From: Candidatus Binatia bacterium
GTDB lineage: Bacteria; Desulfobacterota_B; Binatia; UBA9968; JAJDTQ01
Direction: 5' to 3'
DNA: 7,027 nt
Assembly: GCA_022827045.1 (NCBI GenBank)
Contig: JAJDTQ010000025.1
Coordinates: forward strand, 1-7,027
Part shown: in pieces, positions 1-5,638 of the stretch
Layout: each line of letters starts with the position of its first letter
How positions within the stretch are numbered: position 1 is the first letter of the stretch
Position numbers and translations under genes: made by a program
The notes under the pieces: generated by a model
Databases searched by the model: none
Told to the model about the DNA's origin: nothing
Seen by the model: the letters and a program-made list of their open reading frames with translations, nothing else

Positions 1-817
1 TGCGCCGGTCGAGGTCGATGCGCTCCCAGCGGAGCGAGACCACCTCGCCCAGGCGCATGCCGGTGTAGGCGCCGACCGTGAAGATGTCCCGGTGATCGGT
101 GGAGAGCTTCACCGCCTCCACTCCCGCGCGCCAGCGCGGCAACACCTCGGCCGGGGAGGAGATGCGCCGCCTGCGGTTCCGGTTGAGGCGCCCGCCGCCC
201 GCGATCCAGAGATCCACCGGGTTTCGGAGTTCCTCGTGGTCGATGCTGGAGCGGCGGTAGATGGAGCGCAGCATGGAGACGGCCTGGTTGGCGGTGGCCC
301 AGCTGTTCCGTTCGGTGACGCGGTGGAAGCGGGCCTCGACGTCGCGGTGGTCGATGGCGTCGAGGGGCCGGGAGAGCCAGTCTCCGAAGCACACGCGCAG
401 GTTCATGCGGTAGATCTGGACGGTCTTGGGCTTGCGCCTGGGGTTGGCCTCCATGTAGTCCTCGAAGGCCTGCGCGAGGGTAGGCATGGCGCGGGCCTCG
501 GCTCTTTCCCCTGCCGGGTCCGAGCCGCCGGCCACCTTGCCGAGGGTTTCCTGCGCCATGCGCCTTGCCTGCTCTGGGGTGATGCGTCCGAAGCGTCCGA
601 GTGTGACGCGCTTGTTGGGGGCCTTGCGGCCTCCGGAGCCTGAGCGGTAGTTGACGACGAAGGTCTTGGCGCCGGAGGGCTGGACCCTGACGCCGAAGCC
701 GGTCAGGCGGTCGTCCCATGCGATCCATGGCTTGGGGCCGGGCTTGAGGGCTTCGACGGAGCGCTTGGTGAGGGTGGTCTTGAGCTTGGCCGTGCGTTTT
801 TCAGTGGAAGCGTCCAT
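1..817 (-). CDS. Tyrosine recombinase / integrase, C-terminus cut off by window edge
   Basis: Site-specific recombinase that would integrate and excise the island. 272 residues are visible from the ATG at 815-817. Residues about 14-105 match the arm-type DNA-binding domain common in island and prophage integrases (signatures LTKRSVEALKPG, DDRLTGFGVRVQPSGAKTF, VTLGRFGRITPEQAR). Residues about 112-205 form the core-binding (SAM-like) domain. The catalytic domain begins near residue 225 and contains the box I arginine in YTGMRLGEVVSLRW (R255). The later catalytic residues (Lys, HxxR, His/Trp, Tyr) lie beyond the left edge and cannot be checked. No good Shine-Dalgarno precedes this ATG, but the domain begins within about 15 residues, so the start is reasonable. 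The gene lies downstream of the small minus-strand genes, separated by an AT-rich gap, and the attachment site is probably outside the window. The family call is firm; the integration target is unknown. Confidence 0.93.
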   Translation of the reverse strand, partial: MDASTEKRTAKLKTTLTKRSVEALKPGPKPWIAWDDRLTGFGVRVQPSGAKTFVVNYRSGSGGRKAPNKRVTLGRFGRITPEQARRMAQETLGKVAGGSDPAGERAEARAMPTLAQAFEDYMEANPRRKPKTVQIYRMNLRVCFGDWLSRPLDAIDHRDVEARFHRVTERNSWATANQAVSMLRSIYRRSSIDHEELRNPVDLWIAGGGRLNRNRRRRISSPAEVLPRWRAGVEAVKLSTDHRDIFTVGAYTGMRLGEVVSLRWERIDLDRR

Positions 818-943
818 GGAGACAGTATGACTCAGGACAGGGAGCGATTCAACCCCATATTCAACACCGGAGAAGAAACCGGGGCGCTGACAGAGGTGCG
901 CATGACCTGCGGACGCCTCGGATAACACGCATAAAATCATTTA

Positions 944-973
944 TTTATAGTACTTCTGTCAGTTCAAGCGCAA
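944..973 (-). promoter_or_regulatory. Possible promoter of the integrase gene
   Basis: On the minus strand a TTGCGC box (968-973) and a TATAAA box (944-949) are separated by 18 bases, resembling a sigma-70 promoter. They lie in the only clearly AT-rich patch of the left block (about 926-960), between the end of the 94-residue gene and the integrase start. The -35 box overlaps the last codons of the upstream gene. The match is partial, and the leader to the integrase ATG would be about 120 bases. Confidence 0.3.
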
Positions 974-1248
974 CTCCGCGCATTAAGACAAATAAAAGCA
1001 TCCAGCAAGTTGACGAAGCCCCAGAGGAGGCTCTCGCGCTCGTCAGCGAGCTGAGTGCCGTCGGGACCGATGCCATCAGCGAGGATGCTGAAGCAGGCGT
1101 GCACTGCATCGAGAGCGTCGTCCTCGTCCCAGACATCCCTGGAATCGAACTCATCAGGTTCCGGGGTAGCGCCGAAGAGTTGTGCGTTTTCGCAGAACGC
1201 CTCCATGATGGACTGACCCTGATCCGGGATGTTCTCTATGCTGTTCAT
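964..1248 (-). CDS. Very acidic 94-residue protein of unknown function
   Basis: No family recognised. The ATG at 1246-1248 is preceded by a strong Shine-Dalgarno (AGGAGGA, about 5-7 bases upstream), which supports both the gene and its start. The protein has about 20 Asp/Glu residues, only three Arg and no Lys. The acidic residues are densest at positions 30-47 (PEPDEFDSRDVWDEDDALD). The C-terminal half (about 46-90) looks helical, with HACFSILADGI and LLWGFVNLLDAFICL. There is no signal peptide or membrane segment. It sits between the integrase and the 75-residue gene on the same strand, behind a leader with three stem-loops. Very acidic small proteins on mobile elements are sometimes DNA mimics or regulators, but nothing here proves that role. 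An overlapping open frame at 945-1154 lacks a ribosome binding site and is taken as a shadow. Confidence 0.75.
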   Translation of the reverse strand: MNSIENIPDQGQSIMEAFCENAQLFGATPEPDEFDSRDVWDEDDALDAVHACFSILADGIGPDGTQLADERESLLWGFVNLLDAFICLNARSCA

Positions 1249-1292
1249 GACTTCCTCCTTCTCCAGTTAAGGACCCACCAAGGCCCGTGACT

Positions 1293-1399
1293 GGGGCGCT
1301 TGACCGCCCCGAAGTGATGTCCCTTCTTTTCACGCGCGCGCAACGGAGCCACCGGGACGGAGTCCCGGCCGGAACGAAGTGGAGGACCCCTTCAGGGGT
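1293..1399. other. Cluster of three perfect stem-loops in a 280-base non-coding stretch
   Basis: The stretch 1249-1528 has no convincing gene. It contains three perfect short inverted repeats. One is GGGGCG/CGCCCC at 1293-1310 with a 6-base loop. Another is CCGGGAC/GTCCCGG at 1352-1368 with a 3-base loop. The third is ACCCCT/AGGGGT at 1386-1399 with a 2-base (realistically 4-base) loop. In the minus-strand transcript they fall between the 75-residue gene and the Shine-Dalgarno of the 94-residue gene. No T-run follows any of them, so they are not classic intrinsic terminators. They could form a structured leader, a processing site, a small RNA or a protein-binding site. Confidence 0.5.
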
Positions 1400-1528
1400 T
1401 GGCGCAGAGAGCACGTGTGACAAGATGGGAGATCACGTAGGGGAGGTTTGTACGGAACCAGCACCGTCCCCCCTTGAAGTTCAAACTTCCCTGCGCGGAG
1501 GCAGGGGCATCGCGCCGCTGTCCGCGGC

Positions 1529-1756
1529 TCAGAACAGAGGGTGGGAATCGAGGAGGGATTGAGCGACCTCCCGGATGCGGCCGCGGTCGTGCACGCGCCT
1601 GGGTCCCCGGGGATCTTCAAACAGGTGCAGGACGTAGAACACTTGGCCTGGAGACAGGATGTCGTCCTGGCGGTAGACGTCGCCGACGTGGTCGCCGGTA
1701 GCGTCATAGATGCGGGAATCTTGCGGAGTGATCCGCTTGAAGGTGATGCTGTCCAT
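1529..1756 (-). CDS. Small conserved-looking protein of unknown function (75 residues)
   Basis: The ATG at 1754-1756 follows a strong purine-rich Shine-Dalgarno (GGAAGGAGAGGAAG) and the frame closes with TGA at 1529-1531. A longer frame on this strand reaches about 1990, but its extra N-terminal part is low-complexity translation of the GC-rich spacer and terminator, so the internal ATG was chosen. The protein has a compact beta-rich look: SRIYDATGDHVGDVYRQDDI, then GQVFYVLHLFED, then a charged helix (RVHDRGRIREVAQSLLDSHP). There is no membrane segment or signal. It lies downstream of the ssb terminator, so it probably has its own promoter, though none is clear in 1757-1879. The role is unknown; its place between ssb and integrase suggests an accessory function of the element. 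Confidence 0.75.
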   Translation of the reverse strand: MDSITFKRITPQDSRIYDATGDHVGDVYRQDDILSPGQVFYVLHLFEDPRGPRRVHDRGRIREVAQSLLDSHPLF

Positions 1757-1879
1757 TCTTCCTCTCCTTCCATCAAGGCTTTGCCCACTCAGCGACTTCA
1801 CGGTTCGAGGCCGGAGGGCGAGCGGGGCCGAGCGAAGCGAAGGCCCGAGGCCCGGAGGGTGCTGCTCCGGAGAGGCTGC

Positions 1880-1913
1880 AAAAAAAGGGACCGGCACACG
1901 AGGCGCCGGCCCC
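1880..1913 (-). terminator. Intrinsic terminator downstream of ssb
   Basis: Read on the minus strand, a 9-bp stem (GGGGCCGGC pairing with GCCGGTCCC, including one G-U pair) encloses a 9-base loop and is followed at once by seven T (1880-1886). It starts 31 bases after the ssb stop codon. This is the only textbook rho-independent terminator seen in the window, and it separates the ssb transcript from the 75-residue gene. Confidence 0.88.
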
Positions 1914-1943
1914 CAGGGTGGGAGGAAACGAAGCGGAGGAGTA

Positions 1944-2405
1944 TCAGAACGGGATCTCCCCGTCCGCGGGCGGGGACGGGAGCCCGGCATCCTGCATGGC
2001 GGCGTCGCCCGCCGCCATCGACGGGTCCGCCACGGCCGGCGCGCCGTTGCCGTTGGGCTTGTCGAGGAACTTCGCCCCGCCGCCCGGGACCAACAGGATC
2101 TCGGTGGAGTAGCGGTCGCTGTCCTCGCCGGGCTTCGACCAGCGCCGGGTCTGGAGCTTGCCGTCGATGTAGACCAGCCGGCCCTTGCGGGCGTGCTTCT
2201 GAAGCATGTCGACGAGACCGTCCTGAAAGGTCACCACCCGGTGCCATTCCGTCTTGTCCACCCGGTCGCCGGTCTGCTTGCTGATGTACGACTCGTCGGT
2301 GGCGATGCTCATGTTGGCGACGCGGCCGCCGCTGGAGAGATGATTGACGGTGACGTCGGCGCCGAGGCGGCCGATCAATTCTACGCGATTCAGTCCGAAG
2401 CTCAT
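1944..2405 (-). CDS. ssb: Single-stranded DNA-binding protein
   Basis: The 153-residue protein has the SSB OB-fold (about residues 3-110): VELIGRLGADVTV, the strand VANMSIATDESY, the signature DKTEWHRVVTFQ, GRLVYIDGKLQTRRW and STEILLV. A short Gly/Pro/Ala-rich tail follows and ends in GEIPF. That resembles the acidic DDDIPF tip by which SSBs recruit partner proteins, with fewer acids than usual. It would coat single-stranded DNA during replication or transfer of the element. The ATG at 2403-2405 has AGGAGA about 7 bases upstream; the longer upstream frame is spacer. It is slightly shorter than typical chromosomal SSBs (about 160-180 residues), as is common for element-encoded copies. It follows the 63-residue gene after about 100 bases and is ended by the terminator at 1880-1913. 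Confidence 0.95.
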   Translation of the reverse strand: MSFGLNRVELIGRLGADVTVNHLSSGGRVANMSIATDESYISKQTGDRVDKTEWHRVVTFQDGLVDMLQKHARKGRLVYIDGKLQTRRWSKPGEDSDRYSTEILLVPGGGAKFLDKPNGNGAPAVADPSMAAGDAAMQDAGLPSPPADGEIPF

Positions 2406-2506
2406 GGTAATCTCCTTCCTGGTTAATGACGATGGTTGACGAGCGTCGAGAGGCCGGAGTCCTCCCTTCCCGGCCCCCTTCCGTTCACTTCTCTCAGGCC
2501 CTCCTC

Positions 2507-2698
2507 TCACTCCGTTCCGGCGGTCAGCGCAGCCGCGACGGTGAGAGGATCTCCGCCGGCCGCATCCCGTGGGTCGGGACAGCGTATGGCGTGGTTCTCG
2601 TCGATGACGTCCTGAATGGCGCCGGGGTTGAGCCCGATCTCTGCGAGCAGGTCGCTGCCGGTGAGAGTGTCTTCGAGGTCGTAATTGGTTCCGAACAT
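2507..2698 (-). CDS. Small acidic protein of unknown function (63 residues)
   Basis: No family recognised. The ATG at 2696-2698 has AAGGAG about 8 bases upstream. The protein is acidic (about 12 Asp/Glu against 2 Arg), with a likely helical core around DTLTGSDLLAEIGLNPGAIQDVIDENHAI and a small Ala/Gly-rich tail. The frame is open upstream without a stop and continues into the SLOG gene remnant, so a long open frame (2507-3109) spans both. The separate ribosome binding site and the basic, low-complexity character of the linking residues argue for two distinct genes. It lies about 100 bases before ssb on the same strand. Confidence 0.65.
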   Translation of the reverse strand: MFGTNYDLEDTLTGSDLLAEIGLNPGAIQDVIDENHAIRCPDPRDAAGGDPLTVAAALTAGTE

Positions 2699-3325
2699 GG
2701 CCGTGTCTCCTTTTCTGCTTGCCGTGCCCGGCTTGCGCGAGGGAGACCTCCTCCCCCCTCTCCTCCCGGGCGTTCGCTCAGCGAACGCTTGCTCCGGCTC
2801 TATGGAGAAGGAAACGGCCCGGCGGATCGCCAGGAGGCGCTCGCAGACCGCGCGCGGCGGCATCGAGCCCAGGTTCAGCACGGGGATGCCGGTGTCGTTG
2901 GCCATGCGGATGGCCATTCCGATTCCGCCCGTGACCGTTCCTCCCGGCGTCCAGGCCACGACGGCATCGACGGAACAGCCGAGACCGACGCTCAGGATCG
3001 CCGCGTTCCTGGCGTGGAGCTTGCGGACGGCCGGCGAGCAGCGGTCCCAGGCGGGATGGAGGCAGGCGGCGATGGCAAGGCAGGATTCGAGCTCGGACGG
3101 TGACAGCACCCGGCAGTCCGGCCCCGCGCACCCGTTGCCGCCGGACCAGGGCAGATGGAGGGTCCGCTAGCCGGCCGGCGCGCCCGCGGCAAACGCACTG
3201 TCCGCCCCGCCGCTGTTCAAGTGCCATCCCTGCCGCGCGAGCCAGCCGGCCGTCACGGTCATGGCGGTGAGAACGGAGGGGGGTGTGGCGCGGGCGCCGA
3301 TGCCGGCATAGATGAATGTGGTCAT
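2699..3325 (-). pseudogene. SLOG-superfamily (YspA-like) gene interrupted by an amber codon
   Basis: The ATG at 3323-3325, after a GGGGGGA ribosome binding site, starts a Rossmann-like protein of the SLOG/DprA-related type found in phages and islands. Residues 1-52 carry IYAGIGARATPP and the glycine-rich HLNSGGADSAF segment. Codon 53 is TAG (3167-3169). The same frame then continues with clear family sequence: RTLHLPWSGG, SPAVRKLHARNAAIL, VDAVVAWTPGGTVTGGIGMA and GIPVLNLGSMPPRAVCE, ending near 2819. A CAG-to-TAG change (Gln) would explain the stop. From memory, relatives read SGGA-x-GADSAF, so three residues may also be missing at the nucleotide-binding loop. SLOG proteins bind nucleotides or related ligands; the job of this branch is not established. 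No stop follows the domain, so the right boundary is set at the next gene. Readthrough by a suppressor tRNA or a sequencing error are alternatives. Confidence 0.82.
2770..2788. repeat. Perfect 8-bp hairpin between the SLOG remnant and the 63-residue gene
   Basis: GCGTTCGC (2770-2777) and its exact inverse GCGAACGC (2781-2788) enclose a 3-base loop. There is no T-run, so it is not a standard terminator. It lies about 70-90 bases upstream of the 63-residue start and could be a transcript-processing element or a protein site. Confidence 0.45.
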
Positions 3326-3494
3326 GTCATGGTCCCCCCGTGTGATGGTTCGGAGACACGCCTCTCTGCGCGCGTCTCTCGCCCGCCCCCGGCTGTCCTC
3401 GAACGCGGGCCGGACGTCCGAGCGGACTTGAGACGGTGCCCGGATTCGAGCCGGTGGGAGTTGGAAAGGGGGGACCGATCGTGGAGCGGCCGGT

Positions 3495-3753
3495 TCAGTG
3501 CCGGGAGTCGTTGCCGGTCTCCGTACCCCCGGCGCGCGTGGAGCGGGCGGCGAGCGCGGCCCAGTCTTCCCGCGAGTGTCCGAGCCTGGCGTCCAAGCGG
3601 TCGCACAGCCGCTCGGCGTCATTCGACCGTCAGGGCGACAAAGCTTGTCGGCACGTGGCCGTCCATGCCCTCGAAGACGATGCGGATCTGTTGTGGCTCG
3701 TAGCTCGGGCAGAACGCGTAGTTCGGGTCGTCCGGCAGGGTCTGCGCAGTCAT
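3495..3753 (-). pseudogene. 85-residue unknown gene split by a one-base frameshift
   Basis: The ATG at 3751-3753 has AAGGAG about 8 bases upstream and encodes 44 residues (MTAQTLPDDPNYAFCPSYEP, then QQIRIVFEGMDGHVPTSFVALTVE) before TGA at 3619-3621. Dropping the T of that TGA restores one frame that runs on as DAERLCDRLDARLGHSREDW and AALAARSTRAGGTETGNDSRH to a TGA at 3495-3497. The whole would be 85 residues. The second part has no start codon of its own and reads as a natural helical continuation, so a single-base insertion is the simplest explanation. No function recognised. The context UGAC recalls the +1 frameshift site of prfB, but the preceding GAA codon is not slippery. The next gene downstream, SLOG, is also broken. 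Confidence 0.68.
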
Positions 3754-3890
3754 GCAATGCTCCTTTCAGTGAGTGAAATGCTCCGCCCCCGGTGGCCGCC
3801 CGGCGGTACGTACCCCGTCGGGCCGGGAGCGGGCGTGGATGACGGCCGGCCGGCTGTACGGACAACGGCCATACGCATCACGCGATGGGC

Positions 3891-3992
3891 TCAGGCGGCG
3901 AGCGGCCAGCGTTGGATGATGCGTTCGAGGAGATCGGGGCCCGGAGCGAAGATGCGCGGTTGGGGAGGGAATATTTGGTAACCGTCAGTCGT
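3891..3992 (-). pseudogene. Possible C-terminal remnant of a truncated gene
   Basis: A minus-strand frame ends at TGA 3891-3893 with the plausible protein end DGYQIFPPQPRIFAPGPD followed by LLERIIQRWPLAA. Its codons are rich in third-position G/C, like the left-block genes. Farther upstream (beyond about 3985-3995) the same frame turns into low-GC, featureless translation lying antisense to the plus-strand gene, and no ribosome binding site or start is seen. This suggests a gene whose 5' part was lost when the right-hand module was inserted. It may instead be a chance open frame; the family is unknown. Confidence 0.33.
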
Positions 3993-3994
3993 AG

Positions 3995-4675
3995 ATGCTA
4001 CAGTACACAACGGTCGACACTCACAAGAAGCGGTCGGCCGTTGTCCCGCAAGGGGCTTTGAGCACTGGAGTGAGAAACGCCAATTTTTCTCCTTCCAGTC
4101 TAAGCGACCTACTTGCCCGTCAAATCTTCTTCCGGTGCTTTTCAACGACGCCCCGGGAAGTTCGTCAACCGCAGGAATTGGTCGATAGAGGACCTGAAGC
4201 CCTTGAACGGGCGATGCGACACTTTCTCGACCAGCCCTTCTATTCAGAGGCGCTGAACTTGGAAACCTACGACAGCATCGTATTGGGTCACATCATCCAA
4301 GGGCTGGTGATCGGGCTGGGTGTGTGGATCATTCAGATTGGAGGAATGTGCCTTCTTGAGGCTTACAGAATCCAATCGGAGAAACGGACCCTCAGGGATT
4401 TCACACAAGCGGCTCTGGAACGGATGAGGGCGGGTGGACCTGCTCAGCGGCGTTGGTTCGAAGAAACCTCCCGTGATGTAACGCGACTCCTGGAATTGCT
4501 GACGCGCATTTCCCCGACAGACAAGTTGAGGGTCCTAGTTGCCTTTGACGACACGAAATCGGCCATGCGCAGGTCCACCTCCAGCGATCTCGTTGAGACG
4601 ATTCTGATCCCTCGCCTCCAAGAAGTTTGTTGGCTCAAGGTCAGAGCCAACCATAAGCTGAAGAAGACAGGATGA
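3995..4675 (+). CDS. Single-pass membrane protein of unknown function
   Basis: The open frame of 226 residues has one strong hydrophobic segment at about residues 95-122 (SIVLGHIIQGLVIGLGVWII then QIGGMCLLEAY). Basic residues follow it (RIQSEKRTLR), so by the positive-inside rule the roughly 100-residue C-terminal part lies in the cytoplasm. That part looks helical and charged (RDFTQAALERMRAG, RRWFEETSRDVTRLLELL, SSDLVETILIPRLQEV). The start is uncertain: the ATG at 3995 has no Shine-Dalgarno, and the first 50 or so residues look poorly ordered. A later start such as the ATG at 4214 would keep the membrane segment. The stop overlaps the next start (ATGA), indicating translational coupling and probably a shared complex. 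Composition is less GC-rich than the left block. No family recognised. Confidence 0.72.
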   Translation: MLQYTTVDTHKKRSAVVPQGALSTGVRNANFSPSSLSDLLARQIFFRCFSTTPREVRQPQELVDRGPEALERAMRHFLDQPFYSEALNLETYDSIVLGHIIQGLVIGLGVWIIQIGGMCLLEAYRIQSEKRTLRDFTQAALERMRAGGPAQRRWFEETSRDVTRLLELLTRISPTDKLRVLVAFDDTKSAMRRSTSSDLVETILIPRLQEVCWLKVRANHKLKKTG

Positions 4676-5418
4676 GCCAAGCTATAGAAACTTTCTTCCA
4701 GGACTACATTTTCCATTGGGAGCATGTACTCGCGCCATGGGGCGCCATGCTCATGATGGTAGTGGCCGGTCTGTACGTGAGTTTGTTCACACCAAGCGTG
4801 AGGGTTTGGTATACGAGGCAGAGGAGACGTTCCCGAGAAAAGGCTCGAAAGATCGAAGAGCTTCTACGGAAGGCGAAAGAGAAGGAACCTTCCATGGAGA
4901 GATGCCGAGCTCGAATCCAGGTTGCAAAGTTGGCGGCAAAAAACATAGTCGCCGTCATCATTGCGGTAGCCCTTTTTGTTGGTTTTTTCTGGTCTTTGAA
5001 TGTATCGAACGCGAAGCGGTTGCGGAGTTCATGGAGTGAGTTCGTAAGGCTCCACGATGAAGCGAAGGAGGGACTGTTCTTCAAGACGATCCGAAGATCA
5101 GGCTCCAAGGAGGAAGGCGTTGCCATTTGGCGTCAACAGATCTTGTGTCAAACGCGGGCCGGTCTCGCGACGGATCGGGCTATAGGGGATGACATTACCC
5201 GTATACGGATCGGCAAGGAGACCTACTTCGCTTGTATGTGGGAAGCTGGGTGGGAGACAGCGCGGTGCGTAGAGGGAGAGGATGACTGTGTGGAGGTTCC
5301 GTTCCACGATTCCGCTTGTCTCTCAGCGCGCAGAAATTGGTTGAAGGATGAACGCCGCACCTATGTTGTCGAAAACTGTCAGTCGTTTCCCCCTAATCCT
5401 TTTCAGCCTTCCCGATAG
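4672..5418 (+). CDS. Two-helix membrane protein with six-cysteine C-terminal domain
   Basis: The 248-residue protein has hydrophobic segments at about 22-40 (PWGAMLMMVVAGLYVSLF) and 91-108 (NIVAVIIAVALFVGFFWSL). Between them lies a highly basic, coiled-coil-like stretch (RQRRRSREKARKIEELLRKA). Positive-inside topology puts this loop in the cytoplasm and the roughly 140-residue C-terminal domain outside. That domain has six cysteines (159, 188, 199, 206, 216, 236), an even number that could form disulfides in the periplasm, and aromatic motifs such as YFACMWEAGWETARC. The only other cysteine (78) is in the loop. The start overlaps the previous stop by ATGA, so the two membrane proteins are probably made together and may form one complex. 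No enzyme motif or known family recognised; a sensor, anchor or pore role would be speculation. It ends in TAG at 5416-5418. Confidence 0.82.
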   Translation: MSQAIETFFQDYIFHWEHVLAPWGAMLMMVVAGLYVSLFTPSVRVWYTRQRRRSREKARKIEELLRKAKEKEPSMERCRARIQVAKLAAKNIVAVIIAVALFVGFFWSLNVSNAKRLRSSWSEFVRLHDEAKEGLFFKTIRRSGSKEEGVAIWRQQILCQTRAGLATDRAIGDDITRIRIGKETYFACMWEAGWETARCVEGEDDCVEVPFHDSACLSARRNWLKDERRTYVVENCQSFPPNPFQPSR

Positions 5419-5534
5419 AGCCAGCTCCCGACCCTCAGTGCCTAGTCCACCCCGCGCTCTTGATCTTCCCTCGCACTGGTCGATCCTCCGGAACAGGGGC
5501 GCAGGTTGGTGAAGGCCTTGCAAGCGGGTTTCGC

Positions 5535-5638
5535 ATGACCAGTTTCCTGGAAAGATTGTTCAAATACCAAGGGACCGAAGGGAGATCACCGAAGGGAGAT
5601 CACCGAAGGAAGACTTCTTCACGGAAGCCCTTGCAGGG
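5535..5638 (+). other. Displaced 5' end of the nuclease gene (out of frame)
   Basis: The ATG at 5535-5537 begins MTSFLERLFKYQGTEGRSPK, but as it stands this frame ends at TAG 5664-5666 after 43 residues. If one 14-base repeat copy is removed, it reads on as TEGRSPKEDFFTEALAGV straight into the frame that starts at 5639. That gives an unbroken 339-residue protein. The added 30 residues fit an N-terminal helix with the Glu pattern (SPKEDFFTEALA) typical of the start of many PD-(D/E)XK nuclease domains. The ribosome binding site is weak (AAGCGGG). The spacer 5419-5534 before it shows no terminator or other feature I can support. Confidence 0.75.
5574..5609 (+). repeat. 14-bp perfect tandem repeat inside the nuclease gene start
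   Basis: The unit ACCGAAGGGAGATC occurs twice without a mismatch (5574-5587 and 5588-5601) and is followed by the first eight bases of a third copy (5602-5609). Because 14 is not a multiple of three, gain or loss of one copy shifts the reading frame. The present two-copy state puts the ATG at 5535 out of frame with the nuclease body; a one-copy state would put it in frame. Confidence 0.95.

Noticed and set aside
92..643. Plus-strand open frame of 183 residues
   Set aside because: It is antisense to the integrase coding sequence, has no family resemblance and arises from high GC.
1541..2426. Long plus-strand open frames of 238-247 residues across the ssb and 75-residue gene region
   Set aside because: They lie antisense to ssb and the 75-residue gene, and their Arg/Pro/Gly-rich composition is typical of shadow frames.
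3167..3169. Stop-codon reassignment (TAG read as Gln) as in some phages
   Set aside because: The gene at 4672-5418 ends in TAG and no other internal TAG pattern is seen, so a single nonsense mutation is simpler.
2426..3227. Plus- and minus-strand alternative frames across the SLOG gene
   Set aside because: Low-complexity Arg/Pro/Gly sequence; the SLOG signatures are only in the frame described.
3754..3890. Minus-strand small frame ending in an ATGA overlap with the 85-residue gene
   Set aside because: About 43 Pro/Gly/Arg-rich residues with no ribosome binding site, so it looks like spacer sequence.
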